Below are positions 24,560 to 36,437 of a DNA stretch of 64,000 nt, piece after piece. The DNA is from Ceratothoa steindachneri (Eukaryota > Arthropoda > Malacostraca > Isopoda > Cymothoidae). The stretch is taken from NCBI GenBank assembly GCA_963969495.1, contig OZ018328.1, positions 558,001-622,000 on the forward strand, written 5' to 3'. The notes under the pieces are model-generated. The model did not search any database. It was given only the letters and a program-made list of their open reading frames with translations, and was not told the DNA's origin. The stretch's first letter is position 1, and the number at the start of each line of letters is the position of its first letter. A program made the translations under genes and the position numbers.

Positions 24560-26700
24560 AGTGACGTCATAGGCATAGACTTTCCTCTCACTCCATTCTT
24601 TGGAACTGAGGAAATTTGTCATTAGCTCAGTGCCACTTCCACTTCTCGTCGGATGCTCCACTCCAACTTAAATATGCCGTTTACGAGTCCTTCCTTCGTA
24701 GACTGAACTACGCCACGTAATATTTGGATTTAGAGAAAGCCTATGATGCAGCATGGTCATGCGGTATCGTGGAGAATGGAAGGGAAGGGACGCCTGACAA
24801 ACCTAATTTCTAGGAGGTCGTCGATTCCGTAACGTGTGCTGGAGCCCTATCCGGCCCAATGGAGCAGGAAGAGGATGTCCCTCCCCTAATGGAAGTGCCC
24901 TCAGTGATGCACTCTTTGCCCTGAGAATCAACGGTATCCCCTCGGCGATGCAGTAAGATCGTATTGCTCCATTATACGTAGAAGATCTATGGGTCTCTTT
25001 TCGCAGGGCCCGGATGCCAACTCTGGAGCATCGACTCTAACAGGCCTTGAACCGCATCTCTCGCTATCCTAAGGAGCGGAGGTTTTGAATGTGATGGATT
25101 TTCATCCTTTGTTTCTTTGGTCTTGTTTTCGAACGACGCCTCGTCTCAGAAGCTGATATTCGCAGCCTTAGGGTCTCTTGTACCGCCCCCATGGACATCC
25201 TTCTTTCCCTGACTTTCAGCATCTTGGGTACTAATAGGGTTACTGCCTTGCCTATTACTCGATCCTTTGTTAGTTTTAAGTTTGACTACGGATGAGAGTC
25301 TAATGCAACGGCAGCCGAACTTGTAGTGTGGAAGCTGGACTCGATCCACCATACCGGTCTTCGTCTGACGACCCGTGACTTCCGTACATCCCTAATTGAA
25401 AGCCTACTTGTCGATGTCACTCGCTGTGCACAGTACACATGCATTATGCGACTGTACGCAGAAGCCCGGTGTCTCCCGCATTCGCTATCTGCTCTCTCCG
25501 CAACCACATCGGATCTGGACGGTGACTAGGCTGCCGAGAGACCCCAGTCTTACCTAAGCCCTTTGGGTTTAGGGCCAGGAAACCACTTCGAGAGATATGT
25601 TGGCCCCTTTATTTCTTCCTACCACGCTAACTACCTTTAAGGGTAACACATTTAATTACTTGTAGTCACGCCTCTACTCCCAGATCTTCCACAGTGCGCA
25701 GAATGATGAGTTTGACCTTAAGAGCCACACTTCTTTTCAGGCTAGATTCGTTCCAGTGCATTCGGATGTCTTCATGTCCGAGGACTGAGTCGACTTCCAC
25801 GCCGTATCCTATCTGTTACAAGTCTGCAGAGCTATACCATATGCTACGTCTTACTTCACGGCAGAGCTGATTGCAATACACAGCTCAGTACGGGAGATAA
25901 CGCGTCGTGCCACTTTCGGAGAGTGGATTGTGATCTTTAGCAATCCACAAAGCGCCCTGAGTTCTCTCGGAGCATTGGAATATCCACACCTTCTGGTTGT
26001 TGTATCCTTGACTCCACGGTTGCCGCAACTCAGGTGGATGTCGAGATTTACTTTTGCTCGGTTCCTAGACATGTGAGAATTGATGTGAAGAAGCGCACTG
26101 ATGAAGACACCATAGAGTTCGGGGGGACTGAGGAATCAGACCAGCGTTTCGTTCTTCCTCACACTCAGACATGGCAGGAATATGGCCAGCTATCTCTGCT
26201 GTATGAAAAAGAAGATGGAAGATAGCCCAAGGGAACTAAAAGTGCATGCCATTGCGTTTAGACTGTTCCCATAGACCTGCCCACAATGCTACGACGGCTT
26301 TATGTGGTTTTCTGTCGTATTCGAATTGGGCACACTTGCGGGACTCACCGCTATTTGATAGAGCGCTCCCTTACTGAGATGATAGCGTTATCCCCCGGAC
26401 TATTCGGTACATTCTTGTTGAATGTCCTAGTCTGGATGGTTTTCGCCGAATTACTAAATATCTGAATTTTTGGAGGAGGCTGGCCTCCTACCATTTATAT
26501 GTCTCTCTTTGATGTTGGTCAACCTTCCTGTGCCAGGGCGTGTTATTACTTGTTATTTTTGTTCATTAATTTGTCCTTGTTTTGGGGGTTTTTCTTGGTT
26601 TAGATTTAGTAGATTTAAAGTAGCCCAGCACTAGACTGAAAATTTAATTACGGCGAATTATGGCCTTGAAAGTAGCCGCCAGATAGGAGCGCTGAAAAAT
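24560..26700 (+). pseudogene. L1fam LINE, RT to 3' UTR, decayed (plus strand)
   Basis: Reads in the same order as the L1fam copy at 29.6-32 kb. The fingers fragment has TSDAPL. The palm A motif is LDLEKAYDAAW near 24726. The motif C box is LYVEDLWVSF near 24975, with Asp replaced by Glu at the first position of the DD pair. The thumb follows (25030-25560), then RNase H with FTAELIAIHSSVREITRRAT (about 25855-25915) and IVIFSNPQSALSSLGALE, where the catalytic SDS has become SNP. The 3' UTR is recognisable to about 26700 (TTTAAAGTAGCC near 26612, then GCCGCCAGATAGGAGCGCTG). Numerous stops and indels are present. It is older than the copies at 29.6 and 62.6 kb. Confidence 0.8.
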
Positions 26701-28582
26701 TAACTTGAGATCTCAGGAGGCTCAAGGTGAAAGACATGATTAAACAGACAATCATGTCCATAATATTCATTTTTATAATAGAATAATTAATTATTTTCAG
26801 CATAATCACTTGCGATTGAAATGCAGATTAACGTAATTCAGAGTTCTCTGAATGGTCTCAGGGTTGTTCAGAGACACCTAACTAGTGGTAAAATTTGGTT
26901 AAATCTAATTCATTAATATAATTAATTGCAGTAAGACAAGTTCTGGAATTTGCTATCCGAGCTAGGGTGTAGATGGAAATTTTAGTACCTTTTATCATAG
27001 TCTACCTAATTCTGGACCCACCAGTGGTGGGTGGTCGACCTGGGAAAGATTTTTCTGGTAGCAAAGATCCGCATAACAGTACGAGGCCAACATTTAAACC
27101 ACATTGGAGATGTAAAGGTTGGTAAACTTTTTGGATTCCTTTCTAGTGAAATTCAAGCCTTTAAACACGTATGAATGCATGAAAGAAGGCTTTAAGCCAC
27201 TGGAGTTAGGGTATCAAAGTGCTTAATTGCGTCTCACCTGGGGGATAAAGCATCGGGTCTTCATTAATCATAATTATTGAACCTGAAAGAAGATTCCAGA
27301 GTTTCCAAAGGTTCAAGCGGACCAAAATATTTATGTTTATTAATCTTATAACCTTGTCTATTGCGTTCGCAGGACAGAAACATTCGCGTGTGAGTGAGTG
27401 GTTCCCTATTACGGTTTAGTTACTTTTTACGGCACCAGCAAAGGGCGAGAATATTTCTTATTTTAGAATTGTCCAAAAAAGAAAACGAAATTTTCTTTAT
27501 TTTTTATATATATATAATATAGGGTTTCATTTCATCATTTGTCAATGTTAAATCTATAATAACCCACAGTGTCCAAATGAAATTATTGATTGGCCCGATA
27601 TTGTTTCATTTTCAGTATTTTGTCTCTGTATCTCCACCCGATGTTGACAACTTGCATCTTCTTGACGTGTTTGCGGAACAAAAAGGGCCACCTTCTCAAG
27701 CAACTGTAGAGTATACAATTGAAGGGTGCAAGATGGATAGTCATTGAAGCACAAAGAGACGGTATATTAGAGTTCAAGAGCCTCGAAGTGTATCCTTTCT
27801 ATTAGAGAAGAGGAATTTTTAAACTTCTAATCACAGACCGCGATGGATTGGTATTTCGGGCACCGAATCACGGAAATCATTGAGATCCCTGCACTGAAAA
27901 GAGACTTCTTGGCTTCTGTTAAGATTCTTCTAAGAGTACTAATTTTGAGCTCAACTCACCAATTCTATATAAACCAACAAGTCAGAAATGACCATCTGGA
28001 TTAATATGACCAGAATAATATTTCAACGGTTAAAATAATATTGATCTTTACTATTTCACATTGGTTTAGATTAGCTTAGCACAGCAATTACTTCACCGGA
28101 AATTGAGTTCGTCAGAAAGAAAAGTTTGCACTTGCACGTAATTATCCTTGAGGAGGGAAGGGGAAGTGGAGACGTCCTGTAGAGTATGAGAGCGATGGGT
28201 GCGGAGGGATTTAGGAGCAAGTCAAAGGGAATGCGATATCTACGGATAGGAGGTGCAGGCGCAGTATTAAGCCGCCTGTAGGATCACTGAAGAAGGCGCA
28301 GGGCTGTGTGCAGCTCTCCTTAGCAGGGGAGCTCGCGCTAGATCCTCGCTGTGTCGGCAAGGCTTTCCTCAAATCAGATTATGTAAAGGCTGTGTGCAAA
28401 CAGAGATGCACCACAAGGAGGAGAGGTGAATTGGGGCTGGCGTAGGTTGTCTCGTCATACTTGGTGAACTGTTTGCGTGAGAATGGAAATGATGCGGGAA
28501 AAGAGGATATAAATATTCTGCTCTCAGATCCATTTTCAAGTCCTCCGTTTTCGACGGAACCGAGATAACTCGTCTCCTTTCC
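26701..28582. other. Unannotated stretch
   Basis: No recognised gene, RNA or element. The minus frames at 28369-28648 overlap the 82-bp repeat and are not supported otherwise. Confidence 0.4.
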
Positions 28583-28664
28583 CAGCTTATTAATGTGCAC
28601 ATACTTGGAACGCCTCCCGGGCCCTGATGAACCTTGATTCCTCCCCACTTTTTTTCACATCTTA
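28583..28664. repeat. 82-bp direct repeat, left copy
   Basis: Identical to 49592-49673 except for two substitutions, in the same orientation. Similarity starts sharply at CAGCTTATTAATG and ends at CACATCTTA in both copies. In the left copy it is preceded by a pyrimidine run ending CAG. The two copies flank the whole BEL/Pao stack at about 0.6 kb from each end of its coding part. Confidence 0.85.
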
Positions 28665-29249
28665 TAAGAACTTTTAATGAGTTAAACTTAACATGAGCAA
28701 AGAGAATGATAAAAGATTGGCTTACCTTGGGAAAAGGACTAATACTGTATCAAGGGATTAATGATATTTCGTTCCAGAGAATATCGTTACCGTCTGGAGT
28801 AGCTTATTCCTCTTGTTAGTATTTTGGGTAAGCTATCTTTAACTTTCTCTTGTAACAATGAATTTATTGAAAAAAGACGTCCAGAACGCCTTCAGTTATA
28901 AATATGTGAAAGTTGACCCTTTTGTGAGAACTGAGAGAGCAGACGCTTTTTCTTCTGCGCTGAAGCCTTTGTCATGAGTCATGCAATATTAAATTTAGTG
29001 AAAACGATCACCTGGTTAACATAAAAGTTTAGCCAAGCAAATTATCATTCTCTAGAAAAAATTAAGGAATATTTTATATTTAAATTAATGATTGAAATAT
29101 ATAGAATAATGAAAATGACAATGACATCAAACATAAATTATTATATTTTCCCTCTCAACAGAAGTGCAATGAACCATTGCACAAATGAACATATGTTAAA
29201 GGAATGGAAAGTTAACAAAAAAATGAATTTAAAGAACACTCCATCATAA
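28665..29249. other. Flank of the BEL/Pao coding end; 3' LTR expected here but not proved
   Basis: A 3' LTR of the minus-strand BEL/Pao element should lie just left of its stop codon. On the minus strand there is a purine run GAGAGGGAAAA near 29146-29157 that could be a polypurine tract, a TATA-like CATATTTATAA near 28898, and an AATAAA near 28866. I could not find a matching 5' LTR at the other end, so no LTR is annotated. Confidence 0.3.
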
Positions 29250-29608
29250 CTACTCTCTCAAGGTTTTGCACCATTCGTGCATTCTGTCAACGCATGCTTT
29301 ATCAGCTAACCGTTTAGATCGAGTACCTAGTGCATTAACTGGTGGAGTATCATTAACATTTCTTGAGTTGTTATCCTTAATATTAATTGTTCCATTAACC
29401 AAATCATTTACTGAACTTTGATTAGATAGACTTTGATTTGACATATTTACAGAATCTGTTGCAGAATAACCGGAAGGAATATCATCCTTACTCGTCTCAC
29501 GATCAACTACTCCATCATCTCCAGTAACAAATTTCTCGCAGAATTGATCACCGACACCTGACGAGTCATTGTGAGCATGTGTCAGTGATAATTCCAGAGG
29601 ATATAAAT
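29250..29608 (-). pseudogene. BEL/Pao integrase C-terminal tail
   Basis: The frame begins with HLYPLELSLTH, the conserved LYPLE block that ends the integrase of BEL/Pao polyproteins. It continues through a Ser/Asn/Asp-rich tail and ends with TRSKRLADKACVDRMHEWC before a stop at 29250. That arrangement (a basic xRSKRxA block, then a short helix with a Trp) is usual for the family's C-terminus. The first residues listed in a longer frame here (up to 29642) come from the poly-A of the inserted L1fam copy. The piece upstream of HLYPLE is missing: on the other side of the insertion the integrase stops at NWFNRIKSP. Confidence 0.75.
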
Positions 29609-29867
29609 GATTTTTTTTTTTTTTATGGAGCCCATCTGGCAACTACCCACTTGGGCATAAGTCGCGAAAAACACGACAGCCTAGAACTAGGCTACTTTAA
29701 AGTAAAAATATGAAAACTTAACAATGATATAAATTGGAAAAATTTAACAATCGAAGCAATCTCCGGCAGCGGGGGGAGGTCCCCCTCACCCCGGTGCAGG
29801 AGAGTGCAACCTACAAACAAAACAATAACAAAAAAAAGGAACCTTAAATAAAGGGGAGAAGGCCGGC

Positions 29868-32800
29868 CTACCCCAAAAAGTCAATAAGTCCACCAGTCAT
29901 GGTGCACGGACTCGTCCCGAGTACAAGGGACAGGCGGTAGCGACCCCGCCCATCCCGGTACCGAGACAGGTATCGTGCGCGAAGATCACCCAGACTGGGA
30001 CATTCGAAAAGAATATGCCGAACAGTCTGGGGGACGACGCAGTCGTTGCAATAGGGCGCATGCGAGCGCTCCATCAAGAAGCGATGCGTCACACGAGTGT
30101 GTCCGATTCGAAGACGACAGAAAGCAACCTGAAGACGCCGCGGCATTGGGGGATAGGTCCATGGGAACAGTCGCGGCGCAATGGCACGCAACTTTAAGTT
30201 CCCTTCGACCGTCTCCCATCTTCTTTGCCAAGCAGTCCGAAGAGCTGCCCGTATTCCTGCCATGTAGTCGGTGTGAGAAAGAGCGAAACGCTGGTCCGGT
30301 CGCAGAGTCCTCGCGGACTTTTTGGCGCCCTCATTCCCCGCAATTCCTACATGTCCAGGAACCCAGCAGAAGATAATCTCGACATCTGCCCGGCTCGCCA
30401 AAACCGTGGAGTCACGGATATCGCGAACCAGGGGATGCGGAGATTCCAATGCCCCGAGAGCACTCAGGGCGCTTTGTGAGTCGCTATAGATCACAATCCG
30501 GTCTCCGAACCGGGCACGTCACGTAATCTCCCGTATCGAGTGGTGTATTGCCACCAGCTCGGCCGTGAAGACAGACGCAGCGCCTGGTAGAGCCCCGCTG
30601 ACTTCAAACAGAGAGGATACGGCGTGGAAGCGACCCCCTCTTGGGACTTGGAGCCATCCGTATACACTGGCACGGTTCCAGCGTGACACGATGAGTGCTC
30701 CAAAAAGGTCGAACGCAATACTCCCGGCGCAGTACAAGCTTTGGGAGCAGAGGCGTGGCGACAAATAGCCAAATGTGGTACCCTCCAGAGTGGCGTCCTG
30801 GGTAAAACCAGGGGCGCCACCGGCCCGAGAGCGATATCTACCTCTCGAAGGAGTTTCCTGGCCCTAAACCCAAAAGGCTTAGGGTATGACTGGCGTCTCT
30901 CGACGGCATAGGCACTATCGAGATCAGCTGCGGATGCAGTGAGAGCTGTTGGCGACTGAGGGAGGCGCCGGGCTCGCGCGTACAGTCGAGTGATACACTG
31001 CACGCGGCGCAGAGCGAGTGGCATCTCCCCAGCATCGACCAACAGGCTCTCAATGGGGGAAGTGAGGAAGGCACCGGTCGCAAGGCGAAGGCCGGGGTGG
31101 TGGATCGAATCCACCTTCCGCAATAAACGCTCGGCTGCGGATGCATAAAACTCGCATCCGTAGTCGAGCTTCGAACGAACAAAGGATCGATAAAAAAGTA
31201 AGGCAGTAGCCCTATCAGCGCCCCAAGCGCTGAACGTCACGGAACGGAGAATGTCCATGGCGCGGGTACAAGAGACCCTAAGGCTGCGAATATGAGCCTC
31301 CCAGGTGAGGCGTCGGTCGAATACAAGACCAAGGAAACGGTGCGACTCAACCACATCCAGGCGCACCCCATTAAGAAACAAATCTGGGTCGGGGTGAAGC
31401 CGTGGATGGCGGCAGAAGTGCACCACCTTAGTCTTGGCCAAAGAAAACCGAAACCTGTGCGCTTCGGCATAGCGAGAGACACGGTTCAATGCCTGTTGGA
31501 GTCGGCATCTGGGCCGCGCCAAAAGAGATCGAAAGGTCGTCCACGTAGAGCGTAGCGAGAACATCTTCTGGCAGCACCGAGGTGATGCCGTTGATGCTCA
31601 GGGCAAAGAGTGTGACACTGAGGACACTTCCCTGCGGGACACCCTCTTCCTGCTCCTTTGGGCCGGAGAGGGCTCCCCCCACCCGTACGCGGAATCGACG
31701 ATCTCGCAAAAATTCAGATATAAAAATTGGGAGGCGTCCCCTCGCCCCCATCGTGTGTAGAGTCTCCATGATACCGTATCGCCATGCGGTATCATAGGCC
31801 TTCTCCAGATCGAAAAACACCGTGGCGTAGTGCTGTCTACGAAGGAAAGCCTCGCAGACGGCATTTTCCAGTCAGGGCAGAGCATCCGACGTGGAGTGGA
31901 ACTTGCGGAAGCCGCACTGTGCGGAAGACAGATGGCCTCCGCTGTCCAGGAAAAAGGCTAATCTAACATTTACCAATTTCTCCATCAACTTGCACACGCA
32001 AGAGGTTAGAGAGATTGGGCGGAAACCGGTCGGATTAGAGTGATCTCTCCCCGGTTTGCGAAAGGCAAGCACAGTAGCGATTCGCCAGGAGTCTGGGAGA
32101 AGACCTTCCACCCAGATCCTGTTGAACAAATCTAACAGAAAGGCCATGCCTCGCTCACCTAGGTGTCGAAGCATGGCGTACGAGACATCGTCCGGACCAT
32201 GGGCGGTGTCCGCGCACGAAGCGAGAGCGGAACGCAACTCGCATACAGTAAACTTGTCGTTGAAGGGTTCTCCGCCTCTGGAGGTAAAGTCCAGCCGGCG
32301 GCCTTCCGCGACATCACGACGTGCATTGAATGCTGGCGGAGCAGCATCACGGCTAGAGAATGCAGAAAAGGCGGTCGCGAAGGATTCCGCCACGGACGCG
32401 GGGTCCGAGATTGCGGTCCCATTCTCCTGGAGAACGGGAGGGGGGTCCTGCGAGAACTTGCCCCGAATCCTTTTGACTCGCTTCCACACCTCAGCTAAAG
32501 GGGTCTTCCCGTTAAGTGAAGACACGTATGCCCGCCAAGAAGAGCGGCGGGCGTGCTTCGAAATATACCGGAACCTAGCCCTAGCCCGACGAAATTCAGC
32601 GACAGTGAAATCGTTCGGGCGGCGCTTATAGCGCATGTAGGCATAACGCTTCTGTTTGAGGGCCGTCTCACACTCGGCCGACCACCATGGGAGTGGTCGG
32701 CGTGCAAAACGGCCAGACGTCCTAGGAATAGTAGTCAGGCCCACGGCGATGAGGTTGCCGGAGAAGAACTCAACGGCCTCATCTACCGACCTAAACTCCT

Positions 32801-33540
32801 CGACTGAGATAGAGAATTCAGTCATTTCCTGAAATGCAGGCCACCGCGCCCGCGCCAAGCACCACCGAGGTGGTCTCTCAGGCGGCATTTGCCCTGAAAA
32901 TGATATTTGAATAGGAAAGTGATCACTACTATGGAGGTCATCGACCACCCCCCAATCAAAATCAGGCTGTGCATCCGAAGAGCACAAAGATAGGTCAAGG
33001 CAAAAAATCAAGCGGTTCTCGGACAGTGATCCGTAAACTCATCCACGTTTAGGACACCAATCTCAAGCTCTTCGATCAGATCGGCAAGGACTTGTCGCCT
33101 GGGATTTATGGTGTAATCTCCCCAGAGAGGATGCCTGCCGTTCAGATCTCTAAGCAAGAGATACGGCCTCGGCAACGGTGCCACGACGCGACGGTTATCC
33201 CCCGCGTCGAAGTCAGCTGACGGTGGAATGTACGCAGAAATGATAGTATACCTCCTATCCAGGTGCAGCTGCACAGCCACTGCCTGAAAGGAGGTATCTA
33301 AAGAGAAAGGAAGAACGGAGACATCATGCCGGGTGTAAACCGCGCATCCCCCAGCTCGGCCATTCCGCGGTGGTGGGGTCACAAGACCCTTGTACCCCGG
33401 GAGGGCGGGCAGGGGGCACGCGCCTAGCATGGTCTCCTGCAAAAGGATAGCTAACGGGGAGCGGGACGAGACGAGCCTCCGCAGCTCCTCCCAGTTGGCC
33501 CGGAGTCCACGGCAATTCCATTGAAGGAATGTGCCCTCCA
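29868..33540 (-). pseudogene. L1fam ORF2: AP endonuclease, RT, RNase H (broken)
   Basis: The frame opens just after the ORF1 stop with no obvious ATG, reading TFLQWNCRGLRANWEELRRL, the start of an AP-type endonuclease; re-initiation after ORF1 is inference. QETML carries the catalytic Glu, and DLNGRHPLWG follows. A frameshift near 33010 joins the endonuclease end, DLHSSDHFPIQISFSG. RT follows with RPISLTSCVCKLMEKLV, GFRKFHSTSDALP, an in-frame TGA at 31872-31874, FFDLEKAYDTAWRYG, GVPQGSVLSVTLFALSING and the catalytic LYVDDLSISF. Frameshifts lie near 31500 and 30625. RNase H has YTDGSKSQ, FTAELVAIHH, a TGA after REIT (30528-30530), and IYSDSQSALSALGALE. The final conserved block reads VPGHVGIAGNEGAKKSA, lacking the four residues RADE seen in the 62.6-kb copy. 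A domain with two broken features and at least five lesions cannot be active. Confidence 0.88.
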
Positions 33541-33543
33541 GGC

Positions 33544-35769
33544 CTAGCTCGGAGGAGACGCGGGGGCCCTCCTCGAATTGAAGACCCTCACGGGGTCAGA
33601 ACCCCGGGCGCTGTTGGCCGGACAAAGCGCTGGAGGCGCTGTCGCCTTCGAGGACTTATTGCGGGAGGTTGGGCTCGCCATGCGAGTCTTTTCCTCCCTC
33701 CGCCTCGAAACCTTAGGCGGGCGCTGCGGCTTCGGAGGCGGGGGGCCCTCTTTTCGAGGAACCACCGTCTCCGAGCCACTCGTTCCAACTCGGGGCGTGG
33801 GCGAAGGAGCCGAAGCTCCTTTGTTGCTGTCCTCCTTTCGGGGAACAGCTTTAGGAATCCCCGAAGATGGCCTAGCGACCATCTTCAGGGGTGTTGCCTC
33901 CTGTGAGTCTAACGACTCGGTGGAGGCGCGTGGCCGTTTCGCCTTGCGGGAAACGGTCACGCTGGGGGAAGAAGGGGGAGCCGTGGTTTTAGCCGGGGAT
34001 GGGTATGAACCCTTTTTGCCGCCAGCTTTACCAGGGGAGCGCCCGGGTTGGGTAGAGCCCGCAGAAGGGCTCCGAATGGGCGCGCAAACAACCGTGCTCG
34101 TTGGCCTGGATGGGCCAGGAGCAGAGGGTGCCTTTCTAACTACTGAGGCATATGACGTCCCAGGCAGAGCTGGGCGCGCCAGGACCAAGTCCTTAGCCTC
34201 GCGGAATGAGAGTCTATCCTGGGCCTGAACGGCCAGGATTTCTTTCTCCAGGAGATATGCACCACATTGCTTCGAAGAAGCAGGGTGCGGCTCTCCGCAA
34301 TTGACACACTTGGCCACACACAATTTGGACTTATCGTGTGCGACCTTGGAGCAATTTACACAGACTTCGGGTGACCCCGACTTTGCACGTCTACATGAGC
34401 GATTCGTATGGCCGAAGCGGTGACAGTAATAGCACCGCCGCGGCAGTGGCACGAATGTCTTCACGCGGTAGCGGTACCAACCGGCACGCACCGACTCAGG
34501 GAGCTTGTCACAGTCGAACGTGAAGAAGAGTGTTGGGGTGGGTCTCGAAGCCCCTCCCTGTTTTCTCATCACACGTTCGACCTTGACTGCCCCATGGTCG
34601 GCCAGCTCTAGGGTGATGTCCTGATTGGAGTAGTCAACGAGTTCCTTCGCATAAACTACTCCTTTCACAAAGTTCATGGTAGAGTGCGGCGTCACACTCA
34701 CCGGGGTGCCATGAAGTGTCCGAAGAGCACTTATCTTGGCCGCCTCGGCGGGATTCGCCAGAAGGCTGCCGTCCGAGAAACGGGTCACCTTCGGCTCTCT
34801 ACCAATTGCACTAGCTAATCCTCTCCTCTGATGGATCATGTTGCCCTTGGACAACATGGTGCCATCAGTGGAGCGAATAACAAGGAAGCGTTTGAAGCCA
34901 GCGGGCTCAAAAACGCCAGGTAACCTCTGAATGCGGGGCCCCGATGTCATCGAGGCTCCGCCCTGTGCACTCTTGGTGTTAGTCTTGGTCAGGGGCACCG
35001 CACACGAGGGGGTAGAGGGTCCAGATGTGCCGATCTTGGCTTGGTCGCCTACCAAAGTGGTAGCAGACCCATCCGTCCCCGCAGCCCCCGCGGATGGAGA
35101 GGAGCCCCGAGTCTTTTTCGTCTTTTTAGTCTTTTTCTTTTTTGGAGAGGAGGGCGGGGAATGAACCCGCTTCTCACCTCCGCCGGCAGAAGCCCCCAGG
35201 CCAGATGGACCGGCCTCAGCCAGGTCCCTCTCCGAAATGGAGAAGGTCCTGGTTGTCGTAGGGGCACCTGTCGGAGGAGATCCCTCCCCTCCTTTTACTG
35301 CCTCGGAGCCCTCAGCCATTTGAGGAGGACCTTGCATAGGGGCGGATTCGGTGCTTGGCGCCGAGCCCGAATTCCCCCCCATGGAAGGCCCTACCATCTG
35401 AGGCTGGGTCTCCTCAAGGACCATGTTTATCACAGGAGGGGCCTCCAGTTGGCCATCCCCTCCCAGGACATCGCAGGTCCCCTTGGCAGTGTCGCCAGTC
35501 TTGTGTGGGGAGGCACAGGCCTTGACCCCGGCAAGGTTTAAAATTCTTGCCAGCAGGTCTTTTGAGGGAAGCGAGCGAAGGGGCCTGGCTTCCCTCTCCC
35601 CCCTAAGGGGGTTTGCCCTACCGAGCCGCTTCGATGGGGAGCGGCTGGCTAAGGGCTGCCTGCTGGCTTTCTTGGCAGTCCCCTTGGAAAGAAAAGAGGG
35701 GACTGCCGCTTGGAAGGGAGGTGCCCGAAAGCACCTCCAGAGAAGGGGGTGAGGGGGAGTCCCCTGCAC
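33544..35769 (-). CDS. L1fam ORF1, gag-like nucleic-acid-binding protein, 741 aa, open
   Basis: This is the only long undamaged frame in the window. It is a gag-like ORF1 of an I/Jockey-group LINE, which coats element RNA. Residues 1-300 are low-complexity Pro/Ser/Gly/Thr-rich with a basic patch KKKKTKKTKKTR near 214-225 that could be a nuclear signal. A conserved central domain (about 320-460) contains RFLVIRSTDGTMLSKGNMIH and FFTFDCDKLPESVRAGWYRY. Three CCHC knuckles follow: CYYCHRFGHTNRSC, CVNCSKVAHDKSKLC and CVNCGEPHPASSKQC. A Pro/Ser/Lys-rich tail ends at 33544. The start used is the first ATG in frame. A second frame (35618-36034) overlapping the N-terminus has a CRACKHLLQC motif and might be the true N-terminus after a frameshift. 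A decayed piece of the same central domain lies at 53874-54102. Confidence 0.8.
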   Translation of the reverse strand: MQGTPPHPLLWRCFRAPPFQAAVPSFLSKGTAKKASRQPLASRSPSKRLGRANPLRGEREARPLRSLPSKDLLARILNLAGVKACASPHKTGDTAKGTCDVLGGDGQLEAPPVINMVLEETQPQMVGPSMGGNSGSAPSTESAPMQGPPQMAEGSEAVKGGEGSPPTGAPTTTRTFSISERDLAEAGPSGLGASAGGGEKRVHSPPSSPKKKKTKKTKKTRGSSPSAGAAGTDGSATTLVGDQAKIGTSGPSTPSCAVPLTKTNTKSAQGGASMTSGPRIQRLPGVFEPAGFKRFLVIRSTDGTMLSKGNMIHQRRGLASAIGREPKVTRFSDGSLLANPAEAAKISALRTLHGTPVSVTPHSTMNFVKGVVYAKELVDYSNQDITLELADHGAVKVERVMRKQGGASRPTPTLFFTFDCDKLPESVRAGWYRYRVKTFVPLPRRCYYCHRFGHTNRSCRRAKSGSPEVCVNCSKVAHDKSKLCVAKCVNCGEPHPASSKQCGAYLLEKEILAVQAQDRLSFREAKDLVLARPALPGTSYASVVRKAPSAPGPSRPTSTVVCAPIRSPSAGSTQPGRSPGKAGGKKGSYPSPAKTTAPPSSPSVTVSRKAKRPRASTESLDSQEATPLKMVARPSSGIPKAVPRKEDSNKGASAPSPTPRVGTSGSETVVPRKEGPPPPKPQRPPKVSRRREEKTRMASPTSRNKSSKATAPPALCPANSARGSDPVRVFNSRRAPASPPS

Positions 35770-36431
35770 CCGTAGGTGAAGGAGAGGAGTAAGCCTCCTC
35801 TCCAGTTAGAGAAATATGGAGGGTCCCCTGTGCAAGCACAGGGGGGGGGGACCTCCATTTTTTTGCTGGAGCTGCCCGAGGGCGGCTCCGTTGATGTTTC
35901 AGGGAAAGTTGGGGGTTGAGTTTTTTTTTAACACGGGATGCAATAGCGCACACCTCTCGCAGTAGCCCGCACTGCAAGAGGTGCTTACAAGCCCGGCAGA
36001 GCCAGGCGCCGCCATTTGGGACCACCCCTCCCACCTGGTGGCCTGGCAGTCCATCGGCATGGCGGCTCCACCTTGAACACGGCGTAAAATATATAGATTG
36101 TGAAGAGGAGAGGAAAAGGGATGTGAGGAAGGTATGGGTGGGGATGAAGCAGGTTGTTAAAAACCAGCCACCCCAGACTGGAGCTCAGGGGTTAGGGAAC
36201 ATTGTTCCCCACCCCCTCAGCCCCGATGCGGGACGGTTGGCTGAAAGGAAGGTCAGCATCTACCCTGTGAAATTAGAGGCTGACCAGAGAAAGTTGTGAG
36301 AGAGGTTGTGTGAAAAGAGAGGAAACAAGTTTTTTGAAGGAAGGAAGAGAGGCTAAGCTGGGGCAGGACGGAGCGCTGGATCCCGTCAGCATGGCGGCCA
36401 GGATGGCAAATCGCCGCGCCCCTTACGGGGA
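35770..36431 (-). other. L1fam 5' leader, with overlapping ORF 35618-36034
   Basis: GC-rich sequence upstream of ORF1. The overlapping minus frame (138 aa) contains WLCRACKHLLQCGLL and could be an upstream ORF or the displaced N-terminus of ORF1. A short poly-A-like run (T on plus) lies at 35922-35930. No promoter motif can be named with confidence; LINEs of this group usually have an internal promoter here. Confidence 0.45.
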
Positions 36432-36437
36432 GATTTT

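Larger units (their letters stand above)
29615..36431 (-). mobile_element. L1fam near-full-length LINE copy (I/Jockey group with RNase H)
   Basis: From right to left: a 5' leader from about 36431, gag-like ORF1 (33544-35769), ORF2 (about 29868-33540), a 3' UTR and a poly-A tract (T-run 29611-29624). GATTTT occurs at both borders (29609-29614 and 36432-36437) and is the best target-duplication candidate, but the left copy merges with the T-run. The 3' UTR hallmark (CATCTGGCAACTACCCACTTG near 29633) recurs at 62606. Length 6.8 kb, which is normal for an autonomous element of this group. It sits inside the BEL/Pao integrase. Confidence 0.85.

Noticed and set aside
28851..29160. TG...CA bounded 310-base segment as BEL/Pao 3' LTR
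   Set aside because: No matching copy at the 5' end, and the purine run that might be the polypurine tract lies inside it, not before it.
32056..32631. Plus-strand frames antisense to L1fam ORF2
   Set aside because: Shadows of the real minus-strand coding sequence.
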